From Frigoribacterium sp. MEB024 (GTDB lineage Bacteria; Actinomycetota; Actinomycetes; Actinomycetales; Microbacteriaceae), in NCBI RefSeq assembly GCF_000878135.1, contig NZ_JXQZ01000020.1, positions 1 through 43,729 of the forward strand: a stretch of 43,729 nt of DNA, in the 5' to 3' direction. Within the stretch, counting starts at the first letter, position 1, and every line of letters starts with the position of its first letter. The notes beneath the pieces were generated by a model. The model was not told where the DNA came from. It did not search any database and saw nothing but the letters and a program-made list of their open reading frames with translations. Position numbers and translations under genes: made by a program. Of this stretch, positions 32,475-41,714 are shown piece after piece.

Positions 32475-33281
32475 ATGAACGACGCCCTCGTCATCATCCC
32501 GACCTTCAACGAGCGCGAGAACCTCGACTGGATCGTGGGGCGCACCCTCGCCTCCGGTGCCTCGGTCGACGTGCTCGTCGTCGACGACGGCTCGCCCGAC
32601 GGCACCGGCGAGCTGGCCGACGCCTACGCCGACCGCGACCCCCGCGTGCACGTGATGCACCGCACCGAGAAGGCCGGCCTCGGTGCCGCCTACCTCGCCG
32701 GCTTCGCCTGGGGGCTCGAGCGCGGGTACGACGCCCTCGTCGAGATGGACGCCGACGGTTCGCACCACCCCGAGTACCTGCCCGGCATGCTCGAGCTGCT
32801 GCGCGAGAACGACCTCGTGCTCGGTTCGCGCTGGGTGCCCGGCGGCGCCGTCGAGAACTGGCCGCTGCGTCGCGAGCTGCTCAGCCGCGGCGGCAGCTGG
32901 TACACCCGGGGTGCCCTGGGCATCCGCGTGGCCGACACGACCGGAGGGTATCGGGTGTTCCGCTCGTCGGCGCTGCGCCGGATCGACCTCGACCGGGTCG
33001 AGTCGCGCGGCTACTGCTTCCAGGTCGACCTGCTGTGGCGCGCGCTCCAGGCGGGTCTGCGGGTCGTCGAGACTCCGATCACGTTCACCGAGCGCATCCA
33101 CGGTGCCTCGAAGATGAGCGGTTCGATCGTCCGGGAGTCGCTGACCAAGGTGACCCTCTGGGGTCTGCGGCGACGGTCCCGCGCCGTCGTCGAGCTGGTC
33201 GTGCGACACCGTCGGCTGCCGAGCGTCCGCGCCACCTCGCACCGGGTCGGACCCGTGCGCGGCGGCGTGTCGACGCGCTAG
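32475..33281 (+). CDS. polyprenol monophosphomannose synthase (Ppm1/DPM1 type)
   Basis: A 268-residue soluble GT2 of the dolichol/polyprenol-phosphate mannose synthase group. It transfers mannose (probably from GDP-mannose) to polyprenol phosphate at the inner membrane face. Motifs: PTFNERENL (10-18), [11 protein letters not shown] (36-44), metal-binding MDADGSH with D92/D94 (91-97), [27 protein letters not shown] and [12 protein letters not shown]. No membrane helices, so it is the catalytic half only; some actinobacteria carry it fused to or paired with an Lnt-like protein. It could supply the lipid-linked donor for the GT-C enzyme. GGAAAGGAC precedes the ATG. Two microsatellites lie directly upstream. 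Confidence 0.92.
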   Translation: MNDALVIIPTFNERENLDWIVGRTLASGASVDVLVVDDGSPDGTGELADAYADRDPRVHVMHRTEKAGLGAAYLAGFAWGLERGYDALVEMDADGSHHPEYLPGMLELLRENDLVLGSRWVPGGAVENWPLRRELLSRGGSWYTRGALGIRVADTTGGYRVFRSSALRRIDLDRVESRGYCFQVDLLWRALQAGLRVVETPITFTERIHGASKMSGSIVRESLTKVTLWGLRRRSRAVVELVVRHRRLPSVRATSHRVGPVRGGVSTR

Positions 33282-33296
33282 CCGCGACGCGACACG

Positions 33297-33329
33297 CGGG
33301 CGCCCGGGGTGGTCAGCCCCGGGCGCCCG
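33297..33329. terminator. bidirectional terminator between the polysaccharide locus and treZ
   Basis: A perfect 13-bp stem CGGGCGCCCGGGG (33297-33309) with its complement (33317-33329), loop 7 nt, between convergent genes. Confidence 0.8.
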
Positions 33330-33359
33330 TCGTTCGTGACCGCCTGGTCCGCGCCGGGG

Positions 33360-35132
33360 TCAGCGGACGATCGCGACCGAGTGCGCCGGGAGCAGCAGGC
33401 TCGCACCCGGGACGATCGACCCGTCGCTGGCGAACAGGACGGTCTCGGCGCTCACCGCGACCCGTGCCTCCTGGTCGGCGAAGTTGACCGCGATCTTCAG
33501 GTCGCCACGGGTCAGCACGAGCCAGCGGGCGTCGCCGTCGTACTCGACGCCGGTCTCGCCGAAGCGGGGGTCGGTGAGCGCGGGCTCGCTGCGGCGCAGG
33601 GCACCGAGGCGGCGGTACGCGTCGAGCAGCACCGCGTGGCGGCCGGTCTCGAGTTCGGACCAGTCGAGCTTGCTGTCCTCGAAGGTCGAGGGCTCCTGTG
33701 GGTCGGGCACGGACGACTCGTCCCAGCCCATCTTCGCGAACTCCTCGATGCGGCCCTTCGCCGTCGCCTCGCCGAGGTCGTGTTCGGGGTGCGAGGTGAA
33801 GAACTGCCACGGGGTCGAGGCGCCCCACTCCTCGCCCATGAAGAGCATCGGCGTGTAGGGGCCGGCCAGGGTCAGCGTCGCGGCGATGATCAGCTGCCCG
33901 TCGTCGAGGGTCGCCGCCAGGCGGTCGCCGATCGCCCGGTTGCCGATCTGGTCGTGGTTCTGGTTGGCCACGACGAGGCGCCAGGTCGGCATGTGCTCGG
34001 TGTCGACCGGGTGCCCGTGCGTCGCCTCGCGGAACGACGACCAGGTGCCGTCGTGGAAGAAGCCCTTGGTCAGCACCTTCGCGAGGGCGCCGAGCGGCTC
34101 GAAGTCGGCGTAGTAACCCGTCGTCTCGCCGGTCAGCGCGACGTGCACCGCGTGGTGGAAGTCGTCGCTCCACTGGGCGTCGAGGCCGTAGCCCTGGCGG
34201 TGGTCGGGGCCGAAGCCACCGCCGTCGCGCGGGGTGACCAGGCGCGGGTCGTTCAGGTCGCTCTCGGCGATCAGCGAGAGCGGTCGGCGCAGATGGCTGC
34301 TGAGGGCTGCGGTCCGCTCGGCGAGCTCCTGCAGCAGGTGGACCTCGCTGTCGTCCTTGAGGGCGTGCACGGCGTCGAGGCGCAGACCGTCGACGTGGTA
34401 GTCGTCGAGCCACATCGCCGTGTTGTCGAGGATGAACTCGCGCACCTCGTGGGCTCCGTCGTCGTCGAGGTTGACGTTGTCGCCCCAGGTGTTGGCGTGC
34501 TTGCTCGACAGGTACGGCCCGAACAGCGGCAGGTAGTTGCCCGAGGGGCCGAGGTGGTTGTAGACGACGTCCTGCACGACGCCGAGGCCGGCCGCGTGCG
34601 CGGCGTCGACGAAGCGCTGGTACGCCTCGGGGCCGCCGTAGTTGTCGGTCACCGTGAACCAGTCGACGCCGTCGTAGCCCCAGTTCCAGCGGCCGTTGAC
34701 GCCGTTGACCGGCAGCAGTTCCACCAGGTCGACGCCGAGGTCGACGAGGTACGGCAGCTTCTCGATCGCCGAGTCGAGCGTGCCCCCGGGCGTGAAGGTG
34801 CCGACGTGCAGCTCGTAGACGACCGAGCCGGCCAGCTGGCGGCCGGTCCACGCGTCGTCCGTCCAGGAGAAGGCACCCGGGTCGTAGGTCTCGCTCAGGC
34901 CGTGCACGCCGTCGGGTTGGCGACGCGACCGCGGGTCGGGCATCGGCGTCCCGCCCTCGGGGGAGTCGCCGCCGTCGAGCACGAAGCCGTAGCGGTGGCC
35001 CGGGCCCCGGTCGAGGTCGGCGGGGGCGCGCCACCAGCCGGTGTCGGCCTCGGCCGTCAGCGGCAGCAGATCGCCGTCGAGGTGCAGGTGCACGGTGGTC
35101 GCTTTCGGGGCCCAGACGTCGTAGACGCTCAT
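33360..35132 (-). CDS. treZ: malto-oligosyltrehalose trehalohydrolase
   Basis: A 590-residue GH13 enzyme that releases free trehalose from the maltooligosyl-trehalose made by TreY. An N-terminal beta domain ([19 protein letters not shown]) is followed by the barrel with [33 protein letters not shown], nucleophile Asp in [12 protein letters not shown], acid Glu in [11 protein letters not shown] and Asp in [10 protein letters not shown]; a C-terminal beta domain closes it. The ATG at 35132 is supported by GAGGAGA. On the minus strand it lies after treY but is separated by about 150 bp with strong hairpins and a G-quadruplex motif, so it may be expressed separately. Confidence 0.96.
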   Translation of the reverse strand: MSVYDVWAPKATTVHLHLDGDLLPLTAEADTGWWRAPADLDRGPGHRYGFVLDGGDSPEGGTPMPDPRSRRQPDGVHGLSETYDPGAFSWTDDAWTGRQLAGSVVYELHVGTFTPGGTLDSAIEKLPYLVDLGVDLVELLPVNGVNGRWNWGYDGVDWFTVTDNYGGPEAYQRFVDAAHAAGLGVVQDVVYNHLGPSGNYLPLFGPYLSSKHANTWGDNVNLDDDGAHEVREFILDNTAMWLDDYHVDGLRLDAVHALKDDSEVHLLQELAERTAALSSHLRRPLSLIAESDLNDPRLVTPRDGGGFGPDHRQGYGLDAQWSDDFHHAVHVALTGETTGYYADFEPLGALAKVLTKGFFHDGTWSSFREATHGHPVDTEHMPTWRLVVANQNHDQIGNRAIGDRLAATLDDGQLIIAATLTLAGPYTPMLFMGEEWGASTPWQFFTSHPEHDLGEATAKGRIEEFAKMGWDESSVPDPQEPSTFEDSKLDWSELETGRHAVLLDAYRRLGALRRSEPALTDPRFGETGVEYDGDARWLVLTRGDLKIAVNFADQEARVAVSAETVLFASDGSIVPGASLLLPAHSVAIVR

Positions 35133-35152
35133 CGGTCTCCTCGGGTTCGGAA

Positions 35153-35175
35153 GGGTCGGGGGAGGGGAGGGGAGG
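35153..35175 (+). repeat. G-quadruplex motif upstream of treZ
   Basis: GGG-TC-GGGGG-A-GGGG-A-GGGG-A-GG on the plus strand: four runs of three or more G with loops of 2, 1 and 1 nt. It is about 20 bp before the treZ start codon, on the template strand for treZ. Confidence 0.7.
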
Positions 35176-35184
35176 TCGAGAAGG

Positions 35185-35226
35185 CACGACATGCCGCTCA
35201 CCACCAGAGGTGAGCGGCATGTCGTG
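35185..35226 (-). terminator. perfect 18-bp hairpin between treY and treZ
   Basis: The arm CACGACATGCCGCTCACC (35185-35202) and its exact complement (35209-35226) flank a 6-nt loop. Two smaller dyads lie between it and the treY stop: GTCGCCC/GGGCGAC at 35231-35246, and GTCGGG/CCCGAC arms at 35251-35277. No T-run follows. It may terminate treY or act as a processing, attenuation or recognition element. Confidence 0.65.
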
Positions 35227-35281
35227 ACGTGTCGCCCGGGGGCGACGGTAGTCGGGCGCGACGCGGCGCGACCCGACGGGG

Positions 35282-37678
35282 TCAGTCCTCTGCGGGGATC
35301 AGCAGGGCGACGGGGTACGTGTCGAGCACGTCGGCCAGGCGGAGGCGACCGCCCTCGTGCCGACGGCCGGTGAGCACGTCGCGGTACGCGCCTCCTGCGG
35401 TCAGGACCACGGTGTCGTCCCAGCCGCCGGCCTGCTCGAGTGCGACGGGCAGGCGGGTCGCGATCGCGAGCGCCCCGCCGCGGTCGACGGCGACGGCCGA
35501 CGCGGCCTGCTCACCGAAGACGGGCAACGCGGCGTAGCGCGTGAACAGGTCGGGTCGGTCACGGCGCAGCGTCAGGGCGTGGTGTGTCACGACGAGCTTG
35601 GCGGCACCGGTGTCGTCGATCGCCGGCGTCGCCCCGCCGCGGATGTCGTCCAGGAGGCGCCGGCGCAGCCCGAAGTCGACCTCGCGTCGGTTGTCGGGGT
35701 CGACGAGCGAGAAGTCCCACAGCTCGCCGCCCTGGTACACGTCGGGACTGCCGGGGCCGGTGAGCTGCATCAGCGCCACGCCCAGCGAGTTGCTGTACCC
35801 GGGTGCGCGGAGGACGTCGACGATGCGCTCGACCTCGTGACGCACCTCGTCGTCGTCGAAGGCGGCGTCGACCGCGGCGTGCATCCGCCCCTCGAAGGCC
35901 TCGGCCTCGTCGGTGCGGTCGGTCCACGTGGTCGACGTGCTCGCCTCGCGGGAGGCCTTCTCGGCGTAGGCGTGCAGGCGCTCGCGCGACGCGGGCCAGG
36001 AGCCGACGATCGTCTGCCAGAGGATGTTCTCGAACGGTCCGTCGCCGACCGGGGCGAGCTCGCGCAGGCGCTCGAGGGTCGCCGCCCACTCGGTGGCGAC
36101 CTCGGCCAGCACCGAGACGCGGGCGCGCACGTCGGCACTGCGCTTCGTGTCGTGCGTGGACAGCGTCGTCATGCCGAACGGACGCTCGGCCAGGCGCACC
36201 TGCTGACGCGCGTGGAACTCGTCGGGCGTCAGCGAGAACTCGCTCGGGTCGGCACCCACCTCGGTCAGCGTCGCCAGGCGGCTGTAGCGGTAGAAGGCGG
36301 TGTCCTCCACGCCCTTGGCCATGACCATGCCGCTCGTCTGCTGGAAGCGCACGGAGGCGGGGTGCGACTCGTCGCGCAGCACGGCGACGACGCGTCCGAC
36401 GGCGTCGGCGAGGTCGGGACGGTGGCTCGTGGCGACCTCGGCGGCCTCGGTCAGCCACTCGGCGCCCTGCGGCAGGTAGCTGCGGTACACGGGGAAGGCC
36501 GCGGCCAGCTCGGCCAGCGCGTCCACCACGGACGGGTCGACGGCGCTGCCCTCGGCGATCAGGCGGGCGAGACGGTTGATCTCGCTGCCCAGGATGCCGT
36601 CGGCGATGCCGCGCTTCGTGCCGAGGATCATCTCGTGCCAGTCGACGGGCGCGTCACCGGTCGTCTCGTCGGCCCCGGCGGCCTGCTCGTCGGCGTCGAC
36701 CCCGCGGGCCCGGCGCAGGCGCGCGTCGAGGGCGTCGAGGGCGGGTGCTCCGCTCGGGTCGACGAAGAGGCGGTCGAGGTCGGCCAGGGCGTCGTAACCC
36801 GTCGTGCCGGCCGTCGCCCAGTCCTCGGGCAGGCGCTCGTCCCCCTCGAGGATCTTCTCGACGAGCACGTGCGCGTCGCCGGTCAGGGCGGCGAGCAGGT
36901 CGAGGTAGCCCTTGGGATCGGCGAGGCCGTCCGGGTGGTCGACCCGCAGGCCGTCGACGAGACCCTCCGAGAACCAGCGGCCGATCTCGGCGTGCGACTC
37001 GGCGAAGACACCCGGGTCTTCGACGCGGATGCCCGCGAGGGTGTTGACCGCGAAGAAGCGACGGTAGTTGAGGTCGGTGTCGGCTTTCTTCCAGTGAACC
37101 AGCTCGTAGTGCTGACGCGAGTGCACGGTGGCGGCGTCGTCGCCGGGCGAGCTCGTGCCCGGGGCGATCGGGTAGACGTTGTCGTAGTAGTGCAGCTCGT
37201 CGCCCTCGACCGTGAGGCCCTCGATCGCGCCGTCCGCCGAGGCGGGCTCGCCGAGCACGGGCAGCAGCACCTTGTCATCGCCCGCGGCCCAGTCGACGTC
37301 GAACGCGTCGGCGTAGCGGGACGCGCGGCCGTGGGTCAGGAGGTCCCACCACCAGACGCTCGCCTTCGGGGTCGCCACGCCGACGTGGTTCGGCACGATG
37401 TCGACCAGCACGCCGAGGCCCTCGGCGTGCGCGCGCGTCGAGAGCTCGTCGAGACCCTCGGCACCACCGCGCTCGGGGTCGACCTGGCTGTGGTCGACGA
37501 CGTCGTAGCCGTGGTCGCTGCCCGGCTCGGCGGCGAGGATCGGCGACAGGTAGACCCAGTCGGCACCGAGGTCCCGCAGGTACGGCACCAGGTCGGCGGC
37601 CGCGTCGAGGTCGAAGGAGGCGCGCACCTGCAGGCGGTACGTCGAGCGCGGGTGCATGGTCGGTTCGTGTCGGGTCAC
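35282..37678 (-). CDS. treY: malto-oligosyltrehalose synthase
   Basis: A 798-residue GH13 enzyme that converts the reducing-end alpha-1,4 linkage of maltodextrins into alpha,alpha-1,1 (trehalosyl). Motifs: [48 protein letters not shown], nucleophile region [16 protein letters not shown], acid [12 protein letters not shown], and [14 protein letters not shown]. The GTG at 37678 overlaps the glgX stop (GTGA); an ATG seven codons later could also be used. It is transcribed after glgX, which supplies debranched chains. Three hairpins follow its stop. Confidence 0.96.
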   Translation of the reverse strand: MTRHEPTMHPRSTYRLQVRASFDLDAAADLVPYLRDLGADWVYLSPILAAEPGSDHGYDVVDHSQVDPERGGAEGLDELSTRAHAEGLGVLVDIVPNHVGVATPKASVWWWDLLTHGRASRYADAFDVDWAAGDDKVLLPVLGEPASADGAIEGLTVEGDELHYYDNVYPIAPGTSSPGDDAATVHSRQHYELVHWKKADTDLNYRRFFAVNTLAGIRVEDPGVFAESHAEIGRWFSEGLVDGLRVDHPDGLADPKGYLDLLAALTGDAHVLVEKILEGDERLPEDWATAGTTGYDALADLDRLFVDPSGAPALDALDARLRRARGVDADEQAAGADETTGDAPVDWHEMILGTKRGIADGILGSEINRLARLIAEGSAVDPSVVDALAELAAAFPVYRSYLPQGAEWLTEAAEVATSHRPDLADAVGRVVAVLRDESHPASVRFQQTSGMVMAKGVEDTAFYRYSRLATLTEVGADPSEFSLTPDEFHARQQVRLAERPFGMTTLSTHDTKRSADVRARVSVLAEVATEWAATLERLRELAPVGDGPFENILWQTIVGSWPASRERLHAYAEKASREASTSTTWTDRTDEAEAFEGRMHAAVDAAFDDDEVRHEVERIVDVLRAPGYSNSLGVALMQLTGPGSPDVYQGGELWDFSLVDPDNRREVDFGLRRRLLDDIRGGATPAIDDTGAAKLVVTHHALTLRRDRPDLFTRYAALPVFGEQAASAVAVDRGGALAIATRLPVALEQAGGWDDTVVLTAGGAYRDVLTGRRHEGGRLRLADVLDTYPVALLIPAED

Positions 37679-39873
37679 AGTTCTTCCTCGGCCGTGGCAC
37701 GCAGGACGACGAGCGAGCGACCCGCCACGGGGAGTCGGTCGCCGGCCCGCAGGGCCGCGGGGGCCTGCGGGGTCGAGGGCGGTTGGGTGGTGGTGGCGGC
37801 GCGGGTGGCCGTCGGGGTGCGGGGAGCGGCGCTCGCCGGGGGCGGGGGCGCCGTCACGGTGCTGTCGACGACGACCTCCCAGCCCTGGGCGTACTCGTCG
37901 GGCGGGAGGACGAAGGTGACCGTCTCGGCGCTGGCGTTGAAGTACAGGACGAAGTTGACGTCGGTGATGCGACCGCCGCGGGCGTCACGGCCACGGATGC
38001 CGTTGCCGTTGAGGAACATGCCGATCGCCTTGGCGTAGGACTCGTTCCACTCGCCCTCTTGCATGGCGTCGCCCTCGGTCGTCAACCAGACGATGTCGGG
38101 CAGGGGTTCGCCCTCGCCGCGGGTGACGGGACGGCCGTTGAAGTAACGCTGTCGGCGGAAGGTCGGGTGGTCGTGGCGCAGCTTGATGACCTCGGCGACG
38201 AACTCGATCAGCTCGCGGTCGGCGTTCGGCCAGTCGATCCAGCTGATCGGGTTGTCCTGTGCGTACGTGTTGTTGTTGCCGCCCTGGGTGCGGCCGAGCT
38301 CGTCGCCGTGCAGCAGCATGGGCACGCCCTGGCTGAGCAGCAGCGTCGCCAGGAAGCTGCGCTGTCGTTGCTCGCGCAGGGCGCGGATCTCGCCGTCCTC
38401 GGTCTCGCCCTCGACGCCCGAGTTCCACGAACGGTTGTGGCTCTCCCCGTCGTTGCCGTCCTCGCCGTTGGCGTCGTTGCGTTTGTCGTTGTAGCTGACG
38501 AGGTCGCGCATCGTGAACCCGTCGTGCGCGGTGACGAAGTTGATGCTCGCGACCGGGCGGCGTCCGTCGCGTTCGTACAGGTCGGCCGAGCCGGTGATCC
38601 GGCTGGCGAACTCGCCGAGCGTCGAGGGCTCACCGCGCCAGAAGTCGCGGACGGTGTCGCGGTACTTGCCGTTCCACTCGGTCCACTGGGGCGGGAAGTT
38701 GCCCACCTGGTAGCCGCCGGGGCCGACGTCCCAGGGCTCGGCGATCAGCTTGACCTGCGAGACGATGGGGTCCTGCTGCACGAGCTCGAAGAAGGTCGAG
38801 AGGCGGTCGACCTCGTAGAACTCCCGGGCGAGCGACGCCGCGAGGTCGAACCGGAAGCCGTCGACGTGCATCTCGGTGACCCAGTAGCGCAGGCTGTCCA
38901 TGATGAGCTGCAGCGAGTGCGGGTGACGGACGTTCAGGCTGTTGCCGGTGCCCGTGTAGTCCATGTAGTGCTGTTGGTCGCCGTCCATCAGCCGGTAGTA
39001 CGCGGCGTTGTCGATGCCCTTGAAGGACAGCGTCGGACCCAGGTGGTTGCCCTCGGCCGTGTGGTTGTAGACGACGTCGATGATGACCTCGATGCCGGCG
39101 TCGTGCAGCACCCTCACCATCGTCTTGAACTCCTGCACCTGCTGGCCGATGTCGCCGGTGGCCGAGTAGGCGGCGTGCGGGGCGAAGAACCCGATGGTGT
39201 TGTAGCCCCAGTAGTTGCTGAGGCCCTTCTCGAGCAGCGTGTTGTCCTGCACGAACTGGTGCACGGGCATCAGCTCGAGCGTGGTGATGCCGAGCTTCTT
39301 CAGGTGGTCGATGATCGCCGGGTTCGCGACGCCGGCGTAGGTGCCGCGTTCTTCCTCGGGGATGTCGGGGTGCGTCTCGGTCAGGCCCTTGACGTGCGCC
39401 TCGTAGATGACGGTCTCGTCGTAGCTGTACTTCGGTGCGCGGTCGCCCTGCCAGTCGAAGAACGGGTTGATGACGACGCCCAGCATCATGTGCGGGCCGC
39501 TGTCCTTGTCGTTGCGCGAGTCGGGGTCGCCGAACGTGTAGGCGAACAGCGCCTCGTCCCAGTCGATCTCGCCGCAGGTGGCCTTGGCGTACGGGTCGAG
39601 GAGCAGCTTGTTCGGGTTGGCACGCGAGCCGTTCGCGGGGTCGTACTCGCCGTGCACTCGGTAGCCGTAGCGTTGGCCGGGCTGCACCGTGGGCAGGTAG
39701 GCGTGCCAGACGTAGGCGTCGACCTCGGTGAACTCGACCCTCGTCTCGGTGCCGTCGTCGTCGAACAGACACAACTCGACCTTGCTGGCGGCTTCGCTGA
39801 AGATCGCGAAGTTGGTGCCGCTGCCGTCGTAGGTCGCGCCGAGGGGGTAGGGGTTGCCGGGCCAGGTGTGCAT
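37675..39873 (-). CDS. glgX: glycogen debranching enzyme GlgX/TreX
   Basis: A 732-residue GH13_11 isoamylase-type debranching enzyme that hydrolyses alpha-1,6 branches. An N-terminal CBM48 (PGNPYPLGATYDGSGTNFAIFSE) is followed by the barrel with DVVYNHTAEG, nucleophile Asp343 in DGFRFDLA, acid Glu379 in LIAEPWDVG and Asp451 in VTAHDGF. In this operon it acts as TreX, feeding TreY and TreZ. The C-terminal beta domain contains a Pro/Ala/Thr-rich insertion (about residues 675-708) not typical of the family. GGAGG precedes the ATG. A TAGGCT -10 box lies 24 nt upstream on the minus strand. Confidence 0.97.
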   Translation of the reverse strand: MHTWPGNPYPLGATYDGSGTNFAIFSEAASKVELCLFDDDGTETRVEFTEVDAYVWHAYLPTVQPGQRYGYRVHGEYDPANGSRANPNKLLLDPYAKATCGEIDWDEALFAYTFGDPDSRNDKDSGPHMMLGVVINPFFDWQGDRAPKYSYDETVIYEAHVKGLTETHPDIPEEERGTYAGVANPAIIDHLKKLGITTLELMPVHQFVQDNTLLEKGLSNYWGYNTIGFFAPHAAYSATGDIGQQVQEFKTMVRVLHDAGIEVIIDVVYNHTAEGNHLGPTLSFKGIDNAAYYRLMDGDQQHYMDYTGTGNSLNVRHPHSLQLIMDSLRYWVTEMHVDGFRFDLAASLAREFYEVDRLSTFFELVQQDPIVSQVKLIAEPWDVGPGGYQVGNFPPQWTEWNGKYRDTVRDFWRGEPSTLGEFASRITGSADLYERDGRRPVASINFVTAHDGFTMRDLVSYNDKRNDANGEDGNDGESHNRSWNSGVEGETEDGEIRALREQRQRSFLATLLLSQGVPMLLHGDELGRTQGGNNNTYAQDNPISWIDWPNADRELIEFVAEVIKLRHDHPTFRRQRYFNGRPVTRGEGEPLPDIVWLTTEGDAMQEGEWNESYAKAIGMFLNGNGIRGRDARGGRITDVNFVLYFNASAETVTFVLPPDEYAQGWEVVVDSTVTAPPPPASAAPRTPTATRAATTTQPPSTPQAPAALRAGDRLPVAGRSLVVLRATAEEEL

Positions 39874-39897
39874 CGAACCTCCGATTGGGACTCGCTC

Positions 39898-39903
39898 AGC
39901 CTA
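39898..39903 (-). promoter_or_regulatory. -10 box of the glgX-treY operon
   Basis: On the minus strand TAGGCT, 24 nt before the glgX ATG, with GGAGG between. It abuts the alternative hairpins at 39904-39930. Confidence 0.5.
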
Positions 39904-39930
39904 GGGGCGAACGAGCGCCCCGTCGGGGCG
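39904..39930 (-). terminator. terminator region of the subtilase gene with alternative pairings
   Basis: GGGGCG (39904-39909), CGCCCC (39916-39921) and GGGGCG (39925-39930): the central arm can pair with either flank, giving two mutually exclusive hairpins right after the stop at 39938 and next to the glgX -10 box. Confidence 0.45.
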
Positions 39931-39937
39931 ACGACCG

Positions 39938-41506
39938 CTACTTCGTGACGGCCGCCAGGGCGTCGACGATCCCCTCGCCGAACCACCCGTTGTCCGCCGG
40001 CGTGCCGGTGCACGTCGTGGTGGCGGACGGGCAGGGGGTGTCGGTCGCCTGCTGCTCGAGCAGTCCGGTCAGGGCCGCACCCTTCAGACGCGGGTGGGTC
40101 GACTTCAGCAGGGCCAGCACGCCCGCGACGTGGGGCGAGGCCATCGACGTGCCCGACTTGGTGCCGTAGCCGCCGCCGGTCACGGTCGACAGGATCGCCG
40201 AACCGGGGGCCGCGACGTCGACGACGCCGTCGCCGTAGTTCGAGAAGCTCGACTTCGTCCCCGCCGAGGTGGTCGACGACACGGTGACCACGCCGTCGAG
40301 CTCGGTCGGGATGTCGAGGCAACGCGAGTCGATCGGCCGGGAGACCGGGGTGGTGTCGTTGGGGCTGGCGGTGTCGACCGTCTTGTTCGCGAGGTCGATC
40401 GACGAGTTGCCGGCCGCCGCCACGTTGACGATGCCCTTTTTCTGCGTGAACTGCACCGCGCGGTCGACGGCGGTCAACACGGCCGCCTGGTCGACGTCCG
40501 AGCCGCACCAGAACTGCCACGGGTCGACGTAGTAGCTGTTGTTCGTGATGTCTGCACCGGTCGCGGCGGCCTGCATGAAGCCGCAGATCGCGGCCTCGGG
40601 GTAGATGAAGCCGTCGTCGCTGACGACCTTGACGGCCGACATCGTCACGCCCGGGGCGACGCCCACGATGCCGACGCCGTTGCGGGCCGCCGCGATCGTG
40701 CCGGCCACGTGGGTGCCGTGGTCGCTCGTCGTGGGCTGCCAGGCGTCGTAGCTCGCATCGGGCGTCCCGGTCAGGCAGCTCGCCGAGGCGGCCACGTCGA
40801 TGTTCGGCTGCAGGTCGGGGTGGTCGCCCTCGATGCCCGAGTCGAGCACGGCGACGAGCACGTCGCGGCTGCCGTCGGTGACCTGGTGCGCCCGGTCGGC
40901 CCCGATGGCCGTGAGGTCCCACTGCTGGGCCTCGAGGGGGTCGGCGACGACGGTCGTGGCCTCTTCGAGTCGCTGCTCGGGCGAGGTCGCGGCCTTCGGC
41001 TTGCCGGGGTGTCCGGGCCCACCGGGCTTGCCCGGCTTGACCGGCTTCCCCGGGCCCGGGGTGGTCGTGCCGACGCCGAACGTCGGGTCGGTCTCGGCGA
41101 CCGCGGCCGTGCGGGTGGCACCGGCCGACGTCACGGCCTTGTCGCCGCGCACCGACGCGGCGAAGTTCGTGTTGCTCGACTGCGCGACGACCACGCCGAG
41201 CTCGGCGTACGCGGCGATGACGCTGCCGCCGGCCGCGGCGACCGCCCGCTCGACCTGCTTGGTCGCGCCCGGGTTCGCCTTCGTCGCGTTGACGACGTAG
41301 TTCATCACCGGGCCCTCGACGACCGGCAGGGTCGGGGCGGGGCCGGGCTTGCCCGGGGCCGCGGGGGTACCGGGTGCGGACGTGGGAGGCGCGGCGACCG
41401 CGGCTCCGGAGCCCACGGCGACGAGTCCCAGGGTCAGGGACGCCGCGAGGCAGGCGGTCGTCACGCGGCGGCGGATGCCGCGGGTGCGGGGGTCGGTGAA
41501 GGTCAT
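39938..41506 (-). CDS. secreted subtilisin-like serine protease (S8)
   Basis: A 522-residue exported protease. A signal peptide (1-39, ending AVA) precedes an inhibitor-I9-type propeptide (about 66-135). A Pro/Gly/Lys linker (148-172) leads to the S8 catalytic domain with Asp222 in VAVLDSGIEGDHPD, His263 in SDHGTHVAGT, oxyanion Asn in AAAGNSS and Ser454 in GTSMASPHVAG. Four or more Cys in the mature region suggest disulfides, consistent with secretion. No C-terminal anchor. GAGGAGAA precedes the ATG. The upstream gap 41507-41714 contains a nested dyad. Probably degrades extracellular protein; substrate unknown. Confidence 0.95.
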   Translation of the reverse strand: MTFTDPRTRGIRRRVTTACLAASLTLGLVAVGSGAAVAAPPTSAPGTPAAPGKPGPAPTLPVVEGPVMNYVVNATKANPGATKQVERAVAAAGGSVIAAYAELGVVVAQSSNTNFAASVRGDKAVTSAGATRTAAVAETDPTFGVGTTTPGPGKPVKPGKPGGPGHPGKPKAATSPEQRLEEATTVVADPLEAQQWDLTAIGADRAHQVTDGSRDVLVAVLDSGIEGDHPDLQPNIDVAASASCLTGTPDASYDAWQPTTSDHGTHVAGTIAAARNGVGIVGVAPGVTMSAVKVVSDDGFIYPEAAICGFMQAAATGADITNNSYYVDPWQFWCGSDVDQAAVLTAVDRAVQFTQKKGIVNVAAAGNSSIDLANKTVDTASPNDTTPVSRPIDSRCLDIPTELDGVVTVSSTTSAGTKSSFSNYGDGVVDVAAPGSAILSTVTGGGYGTKSGTSMASPHVAGVLALLKSTHPRLKGAALTGLLEQQATDTPCPSATTTCTGTPADNGWFGEGIVDALAAVTK

Positions 41507-41555
41507 GGTTCTCCTCGTCGGGTCGCGTGTGCCGGATGGGACGCGCGGAGCGGGT

Positions 41556-41592
41556 GGCTCGTCGCGGGCCGTGCCCGGTGATCCGACGAGCC
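41556..41592 (-). promoter_or_regulatory. nested dyad in the subtilase leader
   Basis: GGCTCGTCG (41556-41564) pairs with CGACGAGCC (41584-41592), and the loop contains CGGGC/GCCCG (41565-41569, 41573-41577). It lies 50-86 bp upstream of the protease start. Cruciform, operator or leader hairpin cannot be told apart. Confidence 0.35.
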
Positions 41593-41702
41593 GCCGTGCT
41601 CCTCATGGGAAGTCTGAAGAATTCGGGGCCACGGCGCAGTGGGCACTTGAGGGGACGCTGCACGACCCCCATGCGGGGTACACCGGTGTCAGGGGCGCCG
41701 GG

Positions 41703-41708
41703 TAGCGT
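41703..41708 (+). promoter_or_regulatory. -10 box for leaderless transcription
   Basis: TAGCGT ends 6 nt before an ATG at 41715 that opens a 29-codon ORF coupled to the epimerase-like gene. Confidence 0.55.
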
Positions 41709-41714
41709 CGGGCC

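Noticed and set aside
32253-33242. Minus-strand 329-codon frame with repeated GHEVTRSR
   Set aside because: It is the complement of the microsatellite plus the antisense of the polyprenol-phosphate-mannose synthase, which has clear family motifs on the other strand.
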